NCBI GenBank assembly: GCA_051162045.1
Contig: JBISDI010000009.1
DNA: 64,000 nt
Direction: 5' to 3' (one strand)
Source: Anaerozeibacter quisquiliarum
Lineage (GTDB): Bacteria > Bacillota > Clostridia > Christensenellales > Aristaeellaceae
The notes under the pieces were generated by a model. The model was not told the DNA's origin. It did no database searches and saw only the letters and a program-made list of their open reading frames with translations. Every line of letters starts with the position of its first letter. Position 1 is the stretch's first letter. The position numbers were made by a program, and so were the translations under genes. Positions 7,856 through 15,828 of this stretch are shown piece by piece.

Positions 7856-9049
7856 ATGACGGAACGCCTATACCTGGTGCCGGACTACTACCCGCGCTTT
7901 CAGTGCAAGGGAGGGGACTGCCGCGCCTGCTGCTGCGTGGGCTGGGGTGTGTCGATCTCTATGCGGGAATACTTTACGCTGCTGGGACTCGACTGCGGCC
8001 CGGAATTGCGCCGGCGGCTCGACTGCGCGTTCCACATCGTGGAGCAGCCCAGCCCCGAGCGCTACGCGCAGCTGAACCACCGCTTTGACGGAGATTGTCC
8101 GCTGCGCCGGGAGGACGGGCTGTGCCGGCTGCACGCCGAGTGCGGCGAGGGCGCGCTGCCCGCCATCTGCCGGTATTACCCGCGCGGCGCGCACACCGCC
8201 CGGGCGGCCGAATGCTCGTGTGCCAACAGCTGCGAGGCGACGCTGGAATTGTTGATCGCGCAAAGAGAGCCGATCCGATTCGAGCGCATGCCGCTGGCGT
8301 TCAACCTGCCGGAGCTTCACGCCCAAGCGGACGAGCTTACGACGCAGTGTTACGAGCCCGCGCGGTCGGCCTGCCTCGGCGCGCTGCAGCGGCGCGCCCA
8401 CGCGCTGCCCGCGCGGCTGACGCGGCTGTCGCGCTCGGTGGCGGCGCTGGGCGAGGGACTGGTGCGCCACGACCCGGCGTCGGTGGGCGCGGCGCTTCGG
8501 GCGCTCGCCGACCGCGATATGGGACCGCCGCACGTCCGGCCCAACCCTGCGCTGAGCCTCCGTGTGCAGCAGCGGCTGGCGCACTTCTGCATGCAGCGGG
8601 AGAGCGGCGTCTCGGGTCGATGCCGCGCGGCGCAGGCCGTGCTGGGCCTGGGCGAGGGGCCCGACATCGAGGCGGGCCAGCTGTCGGTCGCCGCGTCCCG
8701 CTACCGCGCGGCGTCCGCCCGGTTTGCGGCGTCGCACCCGGACTGGGAGCTGTGGTTCGAGCAACTGCTCGTGAACCACGCGTTCTACGCGGGCTACCCG
8801 TTCGAGAACCACCGGGGCAACCTGTGGGAGGCCCACGTGGCGCTGTGCGCGGTGTACGCGCTGATGCGGCTGCTGGCCGTGGGCACGCTTCATGATACCC
8901 CGGGCGAAGCGCCGTTCGTCGACCTGATGGCCTCGGCGTTCCGGCTGATCGAGCACTCGGGCTTTGACTGGAACGCCACGCTGCTGCTGCGCTCGATGGG
9001 CTGCGACAACATGCGCCGGCTGGACGGCGTGCTGATGGGCTGCGGGTGA
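7856..9049 (+). CDS. FliB-like flagellin lysine-N-methylase family protein
   Basis: A 397-residue protein beginning with the Cys-rich signature of the FliB family: YYPRFQCKGGDCRACCCVGW, with Cys at 17, 22, 25, 26 and 27. More Cys clusters follow around residues 80-120 (CPLRREDGLCRLHAECGEG, CRYYPRG, ECSCANSCEATLELL), probably an iron-sulfur or metal site. In Salmonella FliB methylates lysines of flagellin, but most family members in Clostridia are encoded away from flagellar genes and their substrate is unknown, as here. I prefer the ATG at 7856 (GAGGGGGG upstream) over a TTG six bases earlier. It lies 29 bases after the regulator and may share its transcript. Confidence 0.75.
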   Translation: MTERLYLVPDYYPRFQCKGGDCRACCCVGWGVSISMREYFTLLGLDCGPELRRRLDCAFHIVEQPSPERYAQLNHRFDGDCPLRREDGLCRLHAECGEGALPAICRYYPRGAHTARAAECSCANSCEATLELLIAQREPIRFERMPLAFNLPELHAQADELTTQCYEPARSACLGALQRRAHALPARLTRLSRSVAALGEGLVRHDPASVGAALRALADRDMGPPHVRPNPALSLRVQQRLAHFCMQRESGVSGRCRAAQAVLGLGEGPDIEAGQLSVAASRYRAASARFAASHPDWELWFEQLLVNHAFYAGYPFENHRGNLWEAHVALCAVYALMRLLAVGTLHDTPGEAPFVDLMASAFRLIEHSGFDWNATLLLRSMGCDNMRRLDGVLMGCG

Positions 9050-9077
9050 GATGCCTGCGTACAATGTGATTTCCCGC

Positions 9078-9106
9078 TTGACAGCATTGGGCGACTTGGG
9101 TATAAT
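9078..9106 (+). promoter_or_regulatory. Perfect consensus sigma-A promoter for the maltodextrin operon
   Basis: TTGACA (9078-9083), 17 bp, TATAAT (9101-9106). The expected transcription start is near 9113, immediately before the palindromic operator at 9116-9127. Confidence 0.88.
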
Positions 9107-9115
9107 GTATTCAAT

Positions 9116-9127
9116 GCAACCGGTTGC
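9116..9127. promoter_or_regulatory. LacI-family operator GCAACCGGTTGC overlapping the transcription start
   Basis: A perfect 12-bp palindrome with the central CG typical of LacI/MalR-type operators lies just downstream of the -10 box and ahead of a LacI-family gene. Bound repressor would block the promoter, giving autoregulation of the whole operon. Confidence 0.8.
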
Positions 9128-9156
9128 CCGACATCGCATGGAGGGGGGGATCAACC

Positions 9157-10146
9157 TTGGCGGCGACCATTCACGATGTGGCACGGCTTGCCGGGGTCAA
9201 TTCCTCCACCGTATCCCGCGTGCTCAACGGCAAGGCCAGCATCACCGAGGAGACGCGGGACAAGATTTATGCGGCCATGCGCGAGCTCGACTACCACCCC
9301 AACAGCGTGGCGCGCAGCCTGGCCAGCGGGCTCAGCGGCTCGATTGGCGTGGTGGTGGACGCGCAGGATGCCGATGCCTTCAGCAATGTCTACTTCAGCC
9401 GGAGCCTGTTTGCCATCGAGCAGGTGGCGCAATCGCGCGGCTACAATCTGATCATCGCCAACAGCGCCCGGAAGACCGGGGCCTCATCGGTCGAGGCGCT
9501 GATGCTGGAGCGCAAGGTGGACGGGCTGATCCTGCCCCCCTCCACCGTGAAACCGGCGCTCATCAAGAAGATCGGCGACTTCCCCTACGTGGTGCTGGGC
9601 CAGCCGGACGTCGCGGCCCAAAGCGCCAGCTGGGTGGACGTCAACAACGAGCAGGGCGCGGCGCTCGCGGCCAGGCACATGTACGACCGCGGCTACCGCC
9701 GCATCGCCTACGTGGGCGGTGACGGAAAGGCCGGCTTTGTCAAGCGCCGGGTGATGGGCTACCTGGGCGAGATCGACTACGCGCCCATGATCTTCAAGGC
9801 GGACGGCAGCGCGCAGGATGCCGAGCGCGCGGCCCGGGAGGCGATGAACGCGGCTGTGTGCCCCGACGCCTTCCTCTGCAACGACAACCTGACCGCCTTC
9901 GGCGTACTCAAGGCGCTCAAGGCGCTGCACATCGCGGTGCCCGATCAGGTCGGGCTGGTCACCTTCGACAACGCGCCGCTGGCGGAATACACCGACCCGC
10001 CGCTCACCGCCGTCGACGTGGACACGGCGCTGTTGGGCGAGCAGACCGCACGCCTGCTGTTTCAGCGCATCAAGCGCCCCGCGGCCGGCCAGCAGGTGAT
10101 GCTGTCCGCCGCGCTGATCGAGCGCGAATCAACCTGTAGGATGTGA
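9157..10146 (+). CDS. LacI-family transcriptional regulator of the maltodextrin operon (MalR-like)
   Basis: A 329-residue LacI-type repressor. The N-terminal helix-turn-helix reads ATIHDVARLAGVNSSTVSRV, followed by the hinge helix NSVARSLASG near residue 50 and a periplasmic-binding-protein-like sensor (RRIAYVGG, DAFLCNDNLTAFGVLKAL, VGLVTFDNAPLAEYTDPPLT). I choose the TTG at 9157: GGAGGGGGG lies 7-8 bases upstream, and the family's conserved start follows at once. An upstream TTG at 9124 falls inside the operator and lacks a site. It stops 4 bases before the GH13 gene, so it is the first gene of the sugar operon it presumably controls. Confidence 0.9.
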   Translation: MAATIHDVARLAGVNSSTVSRVLNGKASITEETRDKIYAAMRELDYHPNSVARSLASGLSGSIGVVVDAQDADAFSNVYFSRSLFAIEQVAQSRGYNLIIANSARKTGASSVEALMLERKVDGLILPPSTVKPALIKKIGDFPYVVLGQPDVAAQSASWVDVNNEQGAALAARHMYDRGYRRIAYVGGDGKAGFVKRRVMGYLGEIDYAPMIFKADGSAQDAERAAREAMNAAVCPDAFLCNDNLTAFGVLKALKALHIAVPDQVGLVTFDNAPLAEYTDPPLTAVDVDTALLGEQTARLLFQRIKRPAAGQQVMLSAALIERESTCRM

Positions 10147-10150
10147 ATAA

Positions 10151-11830
10151 ATGAACCTCGCCGCCATCGCCCATGGGATCGACTTGCCGTTTAGGCAACC
10201 GATTGCACGAAACCGAATCCGATTCCGGCTGCTGGCCGCCGACGGCGACCTCGCGGCCTGCGCGCTCGTTTTGTGGAAGCGCAGCGAGCCTTACCCGGAC
10301 AGCCGCCGGACGCTGTCCATGCGGCCGCGCTATCGCGATGGCGTGAAAGCCGAGTGGGTTTGCGACGCCGCGTTTCCGGAGGAGGCGCACTACATCAAGT
10401 ACTTCTTCCGCTTGGAGGACCGCGCGGGTCAGACGCTGTGCTTCTGCGAGCACGGCTTTTCGGAAGGCGAGCCGGCCTCGGGCTTCTTCGAGGTGCTGCA
10501 GGTGTTTGACTGCGACATTCCCCGCACCCCGGCGTGGGCGACCGGCGCGGTCTACTACCAGGTCTTTCCCGAGCGGTTTGCCGTCGGCAACCCCGCCAAG
10601 GCATTGCGGGATTACGCGCCCTGGGACGCCGAACCGACGCGCGAGAACTTCCTGGGCGGCGACCTCAACGGCATCCGGGCGAAACTGCCATATCTCGAGG
10701 AATTGGGCGTGCAGTGCCTGTACCTGACGCCGATATTCGCAGCCGCGTTCAACCACAAGTACGCCACGACCGACTACTTTCGGATCGACCCCGACTTTGG
10801 CGACGCGGACGACCTGATCGCGCTGGTCGACTCGGCGCACGCGCGCGGCATCCGCGTGCTGTTGGACGGCGTGTTCAACCACACGGGCACGGGCTTTGCG
10901 CCGTTTCGGGACGTGGTGGACAACGGCGTTTCCTCCGCCTACCGCGACTGGTTTCACATCAAGCGTTTTCCCGTCGAAATCGACCCCGCCTGCTACGAAT
11001 GCGTGGGCGACTACCCCCATATGCCGCGGCTCAACACCGGCCACCCGGACGTTCGCGCGTTCATCCTCAAGGTCATGCTCCATTGGCTGGACGAGGCCGG
11101 CGTCGACGGCTGGCGGCTGGACGTGGCCGACGAGGTGGACATGAACGCGCTGCGCTGGCTGCGGGACTGCGTGAAGGCGCGCCATCCCGAGGCGCTGTTG
11201 CTGGGCGAGACCTGGGGCGATGCCGGCCGGCTGGTCGCGGAGGGCGGCGCGCTGGACGCCGCAATGAACTACCTGTTCCGGGGCGCGATGGTCGACTACT
11301 TCGCCAAGGACGCGATCGACGAAGCGCAGTTGGGTGTGCGGCTGGAGCGCATGCTCATGAAATACCCGGACGAGGTCAACTTGCGCATGTACAACTGCCT
11401 GTCCAGTCACGACACCGCCCGCTTCCTGACCGAAGCGGCGGGTGAGCGCTGGCGGCTGATGCTGGCGATCGCGTTCCAGCTGCTGTTCCCGGGCAGCCCG
11501 GCCATCTACTACGGCGACGAGATCGGCATGGAGGGCGGCAACGATCCGCTCTGCCGGGGCGGCATGGCCTGGGACCGGGCGGACGGCGATTTGCTTCAGT
11601 GGAGCAAGCGCTGGATCCAGTTTAGAAAGGGCAGCCTGGCCGTTCGGCAAGGCGGCTATCGGACGCTGCTCGCCGACTCCGGGCGCAGGCTGTTTGCATT
11701 CGAGCGCGCGGTCGCGGGTGAGACGATCATCGCGGCCTTCAATCGCGGCGACGTGCCGCAGACGCTGGACTTCGCGGACGCGGCGGGCGCCATCGTTCCG
11801 CCCCGATCCGTAAAGATCATCAAGCTTTAA
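10151..11830 (+). CDS. GH13 alpha-amylase family enzyme (neopullulanase/cyclomaltodextrinase type)
   Basis: A 559-residue enzyme with all GH13 signature regions: DGVFNHTG (region I), GWRLDVADEV with the nucleophile Asp324, LLGETWG with the acid/base Glu353, and SSHDTAR with Asp421. An N-terminal beta-rich domain of about 130 residues (FRLLAADGDLAACALVLWKR) resembles the CBM34 domain of neopullulanases and maltogenic amylases. There is no signal peptide, so it acts in the cytoplasm, cutting imported maltodextrins or cyclodextrins. The start has AGGATG upstream overlapping the regulator's end. A near copy of the operator lies inside its codons 15-19. Confidence 0.9.
   Translation: MNLAAIAHGIDLPFRQPIARNRIRFRLLAADGDLAACALVLWKRSEPYPDSRRTLSMRPRYRDGVKAEWVCDAAFPEEAHYIKYFFRLEDRAGQTLCFCEHGFSEGEPASGFFEVLQVFDCDIPRTPAWATGAVYYQVFPERFAVGNPAKALRDYAPWDAEPTRENFLGGDLNGIRAKLPYLEELGVQCLYLTPIFAAAFNHKYATTDYFRIDPDFGDADDLIALVDSAHARGIRVLLDGVFNHTGTGFAPFRDVVDNGVSSAYRDWFHIKRFPVEIDPACYECVGDYPHMPRLNTGHPDVRAFILKVMLHWLDEAGVDGWRLDVADEVDMNALRWLRDCVKARHPEALLLGETWGDAGRLVAEGGALDAAMNYLFRGAMVDYFAKDAIDEAQLGVRLERMLMKYPDEVNLRMYNCLSSHDTARFLTEAAGERWRLMLAIAFQLLFPGSPAIYYGDEIGMEGGNDPLCRGGMAWDRADGDLLQWSKRWIQFRKGSLAVRQGGYRTLLADSGRRLFAFERAVAGETIIAAFNRGDVPQTLDFADAAGAIVPPRSVKIIKL
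10195..10206. promoter_or_regulatory. Second, near-perfect copy of the LacI operator inside the GH13 coding region
   Basis: GCAACCGATTGC differs from the operator at 9116 by one base. It lies within the first 60 bases of the GH13 gene, about 1.08 kb downstream of the promoter operator. It could act as an auxiliary operator for looping or be coincidence; its function is inferred. Confidence 0.45.
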
Positions 11831-11842
11831 GGAGGGGACCTC

Positions 11843-13087
11843 ATGCGTACCATCAGGAACATGCTGGCGATCGCGCTGGCGGCCATGCTCTGCCTTGCCG
11901 GAACGGCATTCGCGCAGGCGGCGGAGCCGGTGACCATCAACTTCTGGCACCACTACAGCGCCCAGTCTGCGGAGAACGAGACGCTGACAAACGTACTGAT
12001 TCCCAAGTTCGAAGCCGAGCACCCGGGCGTCAAGGTCAATGCCGTACCCCACGAGTGGGCGGAGCTGCACGACAAGATACTGATCAGCGCAAGCTCCAAC
12101 AGCCTGCCGGATGTCGCCCGATGCGACATCGCCTGGCTGCCCGAGTTCCAGAAGATGGGCGTGCTGGTCGCGCTCGACGAGGCCATGCCCGACTACGGCG
12201 AGGTCAGCGCGCAGCTGATCGACAGCGCCATGTCCACCGCCCACATCGGCGGCCATTACTACGCGCTGGCGCTCAACACCAACAGCAAGATCCTCTTCTA
12301 TAATGTAGAGATGCTCGAGACAGCGGGCGTCACGCCGCCGACCACGATGGACGAGTGGGCGGACGCGGTGGCCAGACTGTCGGGCGAGAACGCCAATGGC
12401 CAGCAGGTTTGGGGCTGGAACGAGCCGGGGCTCAGCGGCTGGAATATCTGCCCCTTCATCTGGAGCTTCGGCGGCAGCCTGACCGACGACAGCCAGACCG
12501 TCGCCAGCGCTTACGTCAACTCGGACGCCACCGTCAAGGCGGTGGAGACCTTCGCCAAGCTCGCCCAGCAGGGCCAGCTGACCGGCTTTAACAGCGGCGA
12601 TATCCCGATGACCGACGGCTTCGGCACCGGCCGCTACGCAATGATGCTGGAGGGTCCCTGGAAGGTGGCGGAGCTCGCCGGCGCGTACCCCGACGTGGTC
12701 TATGGCACTTCGCAGATCCCCTCGGGCGCGGGCGGAAGCGTCAGCGTGCTGGGCGGCGAGGACATCGCCATGTTCACAACCGCCAACCGCGAAGCGGCCT
12801 GGCAGTTCATGCAGTTCATGACGAGCGAGTATGCCCAGACCGAGATGGCGAAGTGCGGCCAGATTCCGGTCAGCAAGTCGGCGCTTGAGAGTGAGACGGT
12901 CAGGAGCGCCGCCTTTGCCCCCTACCTCGAGGCCATCAAGACCGCCAAGGCGCGGCCCACCGTCGCCGCTTGGAGCGAGATGGACAATGCGCTGGCCGGC
13001 GCGCTGACCGCGGTCGTCGCCGGCGAGAAGACCGCCCAACAGGCCATGGATGAGCTGGCCGTGGTTTTCGACGGGTTGCTGAAATAA
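11843..13087 (+). CDS. Maltodextrin-type extracellular binding protein
   Basis: A 414-residue family-1 solute-binding protein. Its signal peptide MRTIRNMLAIALAAMLC ends at AFA-QAA, with no canonical lipobox. The mature start TINFWHHYSAQSAENETLTN and the later WMG-like region (YAMMLEGPWKVAELAG, VLGGEDIAMFT, AWQFMQFMTSEYAQTEMAK) are typical of maltose and other oligosaccharide binders. It lies 12 bases after the GH13 gene with GGAGGGG before the ATG. Given MalQ, phosphorylase and GH13 nearby, maltodextrin is the likely ligand; this is context, not a binding-site match. Confidence 0.87.
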   Translation: MRTIRNMLAIALAAMLCLAGTAFAQAAEPVTINFWHHYSAQSAENETLTNVLIPKFEAEHPGVKVNAVPHEWAELHDKILISASSNSLPDVARCDIAWLPEFQKMGVLVALDEAMPDYGEVSAQLIDSAMSTAHIGGHYYALALNTNSKILFYNVEMLETAGVTPPTTMDEWADAVARLSGENANGQQVWGWNEPGLSGWNICPFIWSFGGSLTDDSQTVASAYVNSDATVKAVETFAKLAQQGQLTGFNSGDIPMTDGFGTGRYAMMLEGPWKVAELAGAYPDVVYGTSQIPSGAGGSVSVLGGEDIAMFTTANREAAWQFMQFMTSEYAQTEMAKCGQIPVSKSALESETVRSAAFAPYLEAIKTAKARPTVAAWSEMDNALAGALTAVVAGEKTAQQAMDELAVVFDGLLK

Positions 13088-13096
13088 CGCGCGTCA

Positions 13097-13125
13097 GGGC
13101 CGGGTGCTGCGGCAGATCCCGGCCC
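13097..13125 (+). terminator. GC hairpin right after the binding-protein stop, possible partial terminator
   Basis: GGGCCGGG (13097-13104) pairs with CCCGGCCC (13118-13125) around a 13-base loop, 9 bases past the stop codon. It has no clear T run, so partial termination or mRNA protection is more likely than a full stop. Confidence 0.5.
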
Positions 13126-13163
13126 CCTTGCCTCCCTCAATAAGGGAAGAGCCGGCAGACAGG

Positions 13164-13246
13164 GGGAGAGAAGAGCGCTCGTCGCACCTGATGAGGCCTG
13201 CGTCAAGCGTCAAGCAGGTTCTCTCCCTCGGTCGGCCGCGGCCGAC
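13164..13246 (+). repeat. Palindrome-rich insert between binding protein and permease
   Basis: GGGAGAGAA (13164-13172) pairs with TTCTCTCCC (13219-13227), and next to it lies a perfect 16-bp palindrome at 13231-13246 (GTCGGCCGCGGCCGAC). The stretch could be a small palindromic repeat unit (MITE-like) or a structured spacer lowering permease expression relative to the binding protein. Confidence 0.5.
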
Positions 13247-13274
13247 GCTACGCCCCCACCAAGGAGGATTGCCC

Positions 13275-14159
13275 ATGGAAATGCGATCCAGCCTGAACCG
13301 GTTTCAGCTGGGTGTGCTGCTCGCGCCGGGGTTGATTGTGTTCGGCGCGCTTACGGTGTACCCGATCGGAAGGCTGCTGGTCGGCAGCTTCTGCGACTGG
13401 AATTTCGCCTCGATGCTGAACCAGACCTACATCGGCACGGCCAACTACCGCGCGGTGTTCGCAGACGCGACCTTCCGGATGGTGTTCGTCAACAGCATCG
13501 TCTACACGCTGGTCACGGTGCCCGGACAGATGGCGCTCGGGCTGCTCGTAGCCGTGTTGCTGAACGGCGTTCGCCGCTTTAGCGTGCCCTTTCGCGTGGT
13601 CTACTACCTGCCGGTGATCACCTCCTGGGTCATCGCGTCGCTGGTGTTCCGCTACATCTTCAACACCGAGGGGCTGCTCAATCACCTGCTGACGGAGGTG
13701 CTGCGCGTGACCGACCGCAATGTGCGCTGGCTGGACAGCCGCTGGGGCGGGCTGACGGTGGCGATGATCCTGGGGATATGGAAGGGCGTGGGCTGGAACA
13801 TGGTGGTGTTTCTGGCGGCGCTGCAGCAGGTGCCGCAGGACCTGTACGAAGCGGCGGAAATCGACGGCTGCAGCGCATGGAAACGGTTTGCCCATGTCAC
13901 GATCCCCTCGATCCGGGGCACGGTGCTATTCGCGCTGATCATGCTGACGATCGGCGGGTTCAACGTGTTCACCTCGATCAAGATGATCACGGGCGGCAAG
14001 CCCGCGCACCAGACCGACACACTGCTCACATGGATGTACTACAATGCCTTCAGCGCGGGCAAGTTCGGCTACGCAGCGGCGCTCAGCTTCATCATGGCGC
14101 TGGCGCTTTCGCTGATGGCGGCGCTGCAGTTCAAGACCATGAAGCAGCTGGACGCGTGA
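13275..14159 (+). CDS. Maltodextrin ABC transporter permease, MalF-like
   Basis: A 294-residue CUT1 permease. The first membrane segment is FQLGVLLAPGLIVFGALTV; the EAA loop reads YEAAEIDGCSAWKRFAHVTI, followed by P. The start at 13275 is fixed by an ideal AAGGAGGA six to seven bases upstream; the frame is open to 13104 but that part covers the palindromes. It is followed after 10 bases by the second permease. As in the first operon, no ATPase is encoded here. Confidence 0.88.
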   Translation: MEMRSSLNRFQLGVLLAPGLIVFGALTVYPIGRLLVGSFCDWNFASMLNQTYIGTANYRAVFADATFRMVFVNSIVYTLVTVPGQMALGLLVAVLLNGVRRFSVPFRVVYYLPVITSWVIASLVFRYIFNTEGLLNHLLTEVLRVTDRNVRWLDSRWGGLTVAMILGIWKGVGWNMVVFLAALQQVPQDLYEAAEIDGCSAWKRFAHVTIPSIRGTVLFALIMLTIGGFNVFTSIKMITGGKPAHQTDTLLTWMYYNAFSAGKFGYAAALSFIMALALSLMAALQFKTMKQLDA

Positions 14160-14169
14160 GGGGCATGCT

Positions 14170-15015
14170 ATGAAAAGACGATCGAAGCGCTGGACAGGGT
14201 TTGCGCGCTACCTGCTGCTGATTGTGGGCGCAACGGTCTCGCTGCTGCCGATGCTCTACATGCTGTCCACGTCGCTCAGGCCCAACGGCGCGCTGTACGA
14301 ATATCCGCCGCGCTTCTTCCCGCGGCCGGAGGCGCTGACGCTGGAAAACTACCGCTACATCCTGGCGCAGGGCAGGTTCCACCAGAACTTTCTGAATTCC
14401 CTGTTCGTGGCGCTGGCCTCGGTGGCCTGTTCCGCGCTCGTATCCAGCGCAATGGCTTTCGCGCTGGGCAAATTCCGGTTTCCCGGGAAGAAGCTGCTGT
14501 TTGGCTTCATCGTGCTGACCATGATCATCCCCGGTACGACGATGATTGTGCCGCAGTTCGAGCTGGCGTCCAAGCTGAACCTGGTCGGCAAGCTGTGGGG
14601 CCTGGTTCCCTTCTACGTGGCTTGGGTCATCCCGTTTTCCACCTTCATGATCAAGGGGTTCATCGAAAACATCCCCGGCGAAATCACCGAGGCCGCCTGG
14701 ATCGACGGCGCGAGCGTGATGACCGTGTACGCGCGCATCGCGCTGCCGCTGGCCGCGCCCGCCGTGGCCTCGGTCAGCATCTTCAATTTCCTGACCGTGT
14801 GGGAGGAGTATCCCTGGGCCAACCTCGTAATCAACGATGCCGCCAGGCGCACGCTCCCGATCGCCATCGCGGGCTTCTTCGGCCAGCACCAGTTCACACA
14901 ATGGGGCTACGTGTTCGCCATGTCGGCGCTCACGCTGGTGCCCGTCGTGATCGTGTTCATCACCTGCCAGAAGTATTTTGTGCGCGGCCTGACCGCGGGC
15001 GGGGTGAAGGGATAA
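14170..15015 (+). CDS. Maltodextrin ABC transporter permease, MalG-like
   Basis: A 281-residue CUT1 permease with the MalG-type EAA loop TEAAWIDGASVMTVYARIAL and about six membrane segments (YLLLIVGATVSLLPMLYML first, VPVVIVFITCQKYFV last). It ends with the short tail VRGLTAGGVKG common to this family. It forms the inner-membrane channel with the preceding permease and closes the operon begun at 9157. A new promoter starts just after it. Confidence 0.88.
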   Translation: MKRRSKRWTGFARYLLLIVGATVSLLPMLYMLSTSLRPNGALYEYPPRFFPRPEALTLENYRYILAQGRFHQNFLNSLFVALASVACSALVSSAMAFALGKFRFPGKKLLFGFIVLTMIIPGTTMIVPQFELASKLNLVGKLWGLVPFYVAWVIPFSTFMIKGFIENIPGEITEAAWIDGASVMTVYARIALPLAAPAVASVSIFNFLTVWEEYPWANLVINDAARRTLPIAIAGFFGQHQFTQWGYVFAMSALTLVPVVIVFITCQKYFVRGLTAGGVKG

Positions 15016-15032
15016 CTTGTTCGAAACGGGGC

Positions 15033-15061
15033 TTGCCAATCGCGCCCGCTTCTCGTATAAT
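15033..15061 (+). promoter_or_regulatory. Sigma-A promoter for the second maltodextrin unit
   Basis: TTGCCA (15033-15038), 17 bp, TATAAT (15056-15061), 40 bp before the ATG at 15101. Confidence 0.8.
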
Positions 15062-15100
15062 GGGGCTGTGATGTACAAACGCGGGAGGGCTATTGTTTTT

Positions 15101-15754
15101 ATGAAGAAGTTATTGTCGATCGTGCTCATCCTGTGCCTGCTGCTGACGGGCGTCGCGGCGCTGGCTGAGCAGGACGGTGCGCAGGGGCAGGACGAACAGG
15201 GGGAGACAGATGCGGACGAGTGGCTGTTTGAGGAAGACGACGCGGGCGATGAGGACGAAGGCGGCGTCGACCTGAGCGAATTCGACGAAATCGAGGGCGA
15301 TGAGCCGCTCAGCGAGGAGGATGAGGTCGAGGATACGCTGCTGGGCGCGATGGAGGTGTACAGCTGGTTTGTGCTGCAGCCGCTCGACGTTGACATGGAG
15401 AAGCCCAGCGTCGACGGTACGCGCTACCAGGTGCTCGACGAGCGCTTCAACACCATGGACGCGCTGCGCTCGTTCGTGTCAGGCTACTTCAGCGACGAGC
15501 TGACCGGCGAGCTGTTCGCGATGAATGTATACACCGAGGAGAACGGCTACCTGTACACCACCGCGAGCGGGCGCAACATCGACGAGGGCATCGGCGAAAC
15601 CGAGTTCGAGGTTGCCGAGGAGACCGCCGACCGCATCGTCTACACGGTCACCGTGCACTACTGGGACGAGGCGACGGAGACCGAGAAGTTCACCTACGAA
15701 CGCCGGTTGATCGACGGAACGTGGAGGTTCACCGTGTTCCCGTTCTTCTGGTAA
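15101..15754 (+). CDS. Secreted acidic protein, IseA/YoeB-like C-terminal domain
   Basis: A 217-residue exported protein. The signal peptide MKKLLSIVLILCLLLTGVAALAE cleaves at ALA. Residues 24-80 are an Asp/Glu-rich low-complexity linker (EDDAGDEDEGGVD, EEDEVED). The C-terminal 130 residues (YQVLDERFNTMDALRSFVSG, YFSDELTGELF, YERRLIDGTWRFTVFPF) resemble the inhibitor of cell-separation DL-endopeptidases, IseA. That family match is from memory and moderate. The start at 15101 has GGGAGG 12 bases upstream; an ATG at 15071 is less likely. It sits between transporter and malQ, and its link to sugar use is unclear. Confidence 0.65.
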   Translation: MKKLLSIVLILCLLLTGVAALAEQDGAQGQDEQGETDADEWLFEEDDAGDEDEGGVDLSEFDEIEGDEPLSEEDEVEDTLLGAMEVYSWFVLQPLDVDMEKPSVDGTRYQVLDERFNTMDALRSFVSGYFSDELTGELFAMNVYTEENGYLYTTASGRNIDEGIGETEFEVAEETADRIVYTVTVHYWDEATETEKFTYERRLIDGTWRFTVFPFFW

Positions 15755-15770
15755 ACCCAATGGAAGCAGT

Positions 15771-15803
15771 TCACGCGCATACGGCCCGGCCGGATGCGCG
15801 TGA
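15771..15803 (+). terminator. Perfect 10-bp stem-loop after the IseA-like gene
   Basis: TCACGCGCAT (15771-15780) and ATGCGCGTGA (15794-15803) are perfect inverted repeats with a GC-rich 13-base loop, lying between the IseA-like stop and malQ. There is no T run, so it may only attenuate or shield the mRNA; malQ has no clear promoter of its own. Confidence 0.55.
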
Positions 15804-15828
15804 TTCGATTACAGAAGGGGAGGAGCTC

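Noticed and set aside
10070..13039. A 989-codon open frame on the minus strand
   Set aside because: It runs antisense to three clearly coding plus-strand genes (LacI end, GH13, binding protein) and its translation is rich in Arg, His, Val and Gln with no domain; high G+C keeps the opposite frame open.
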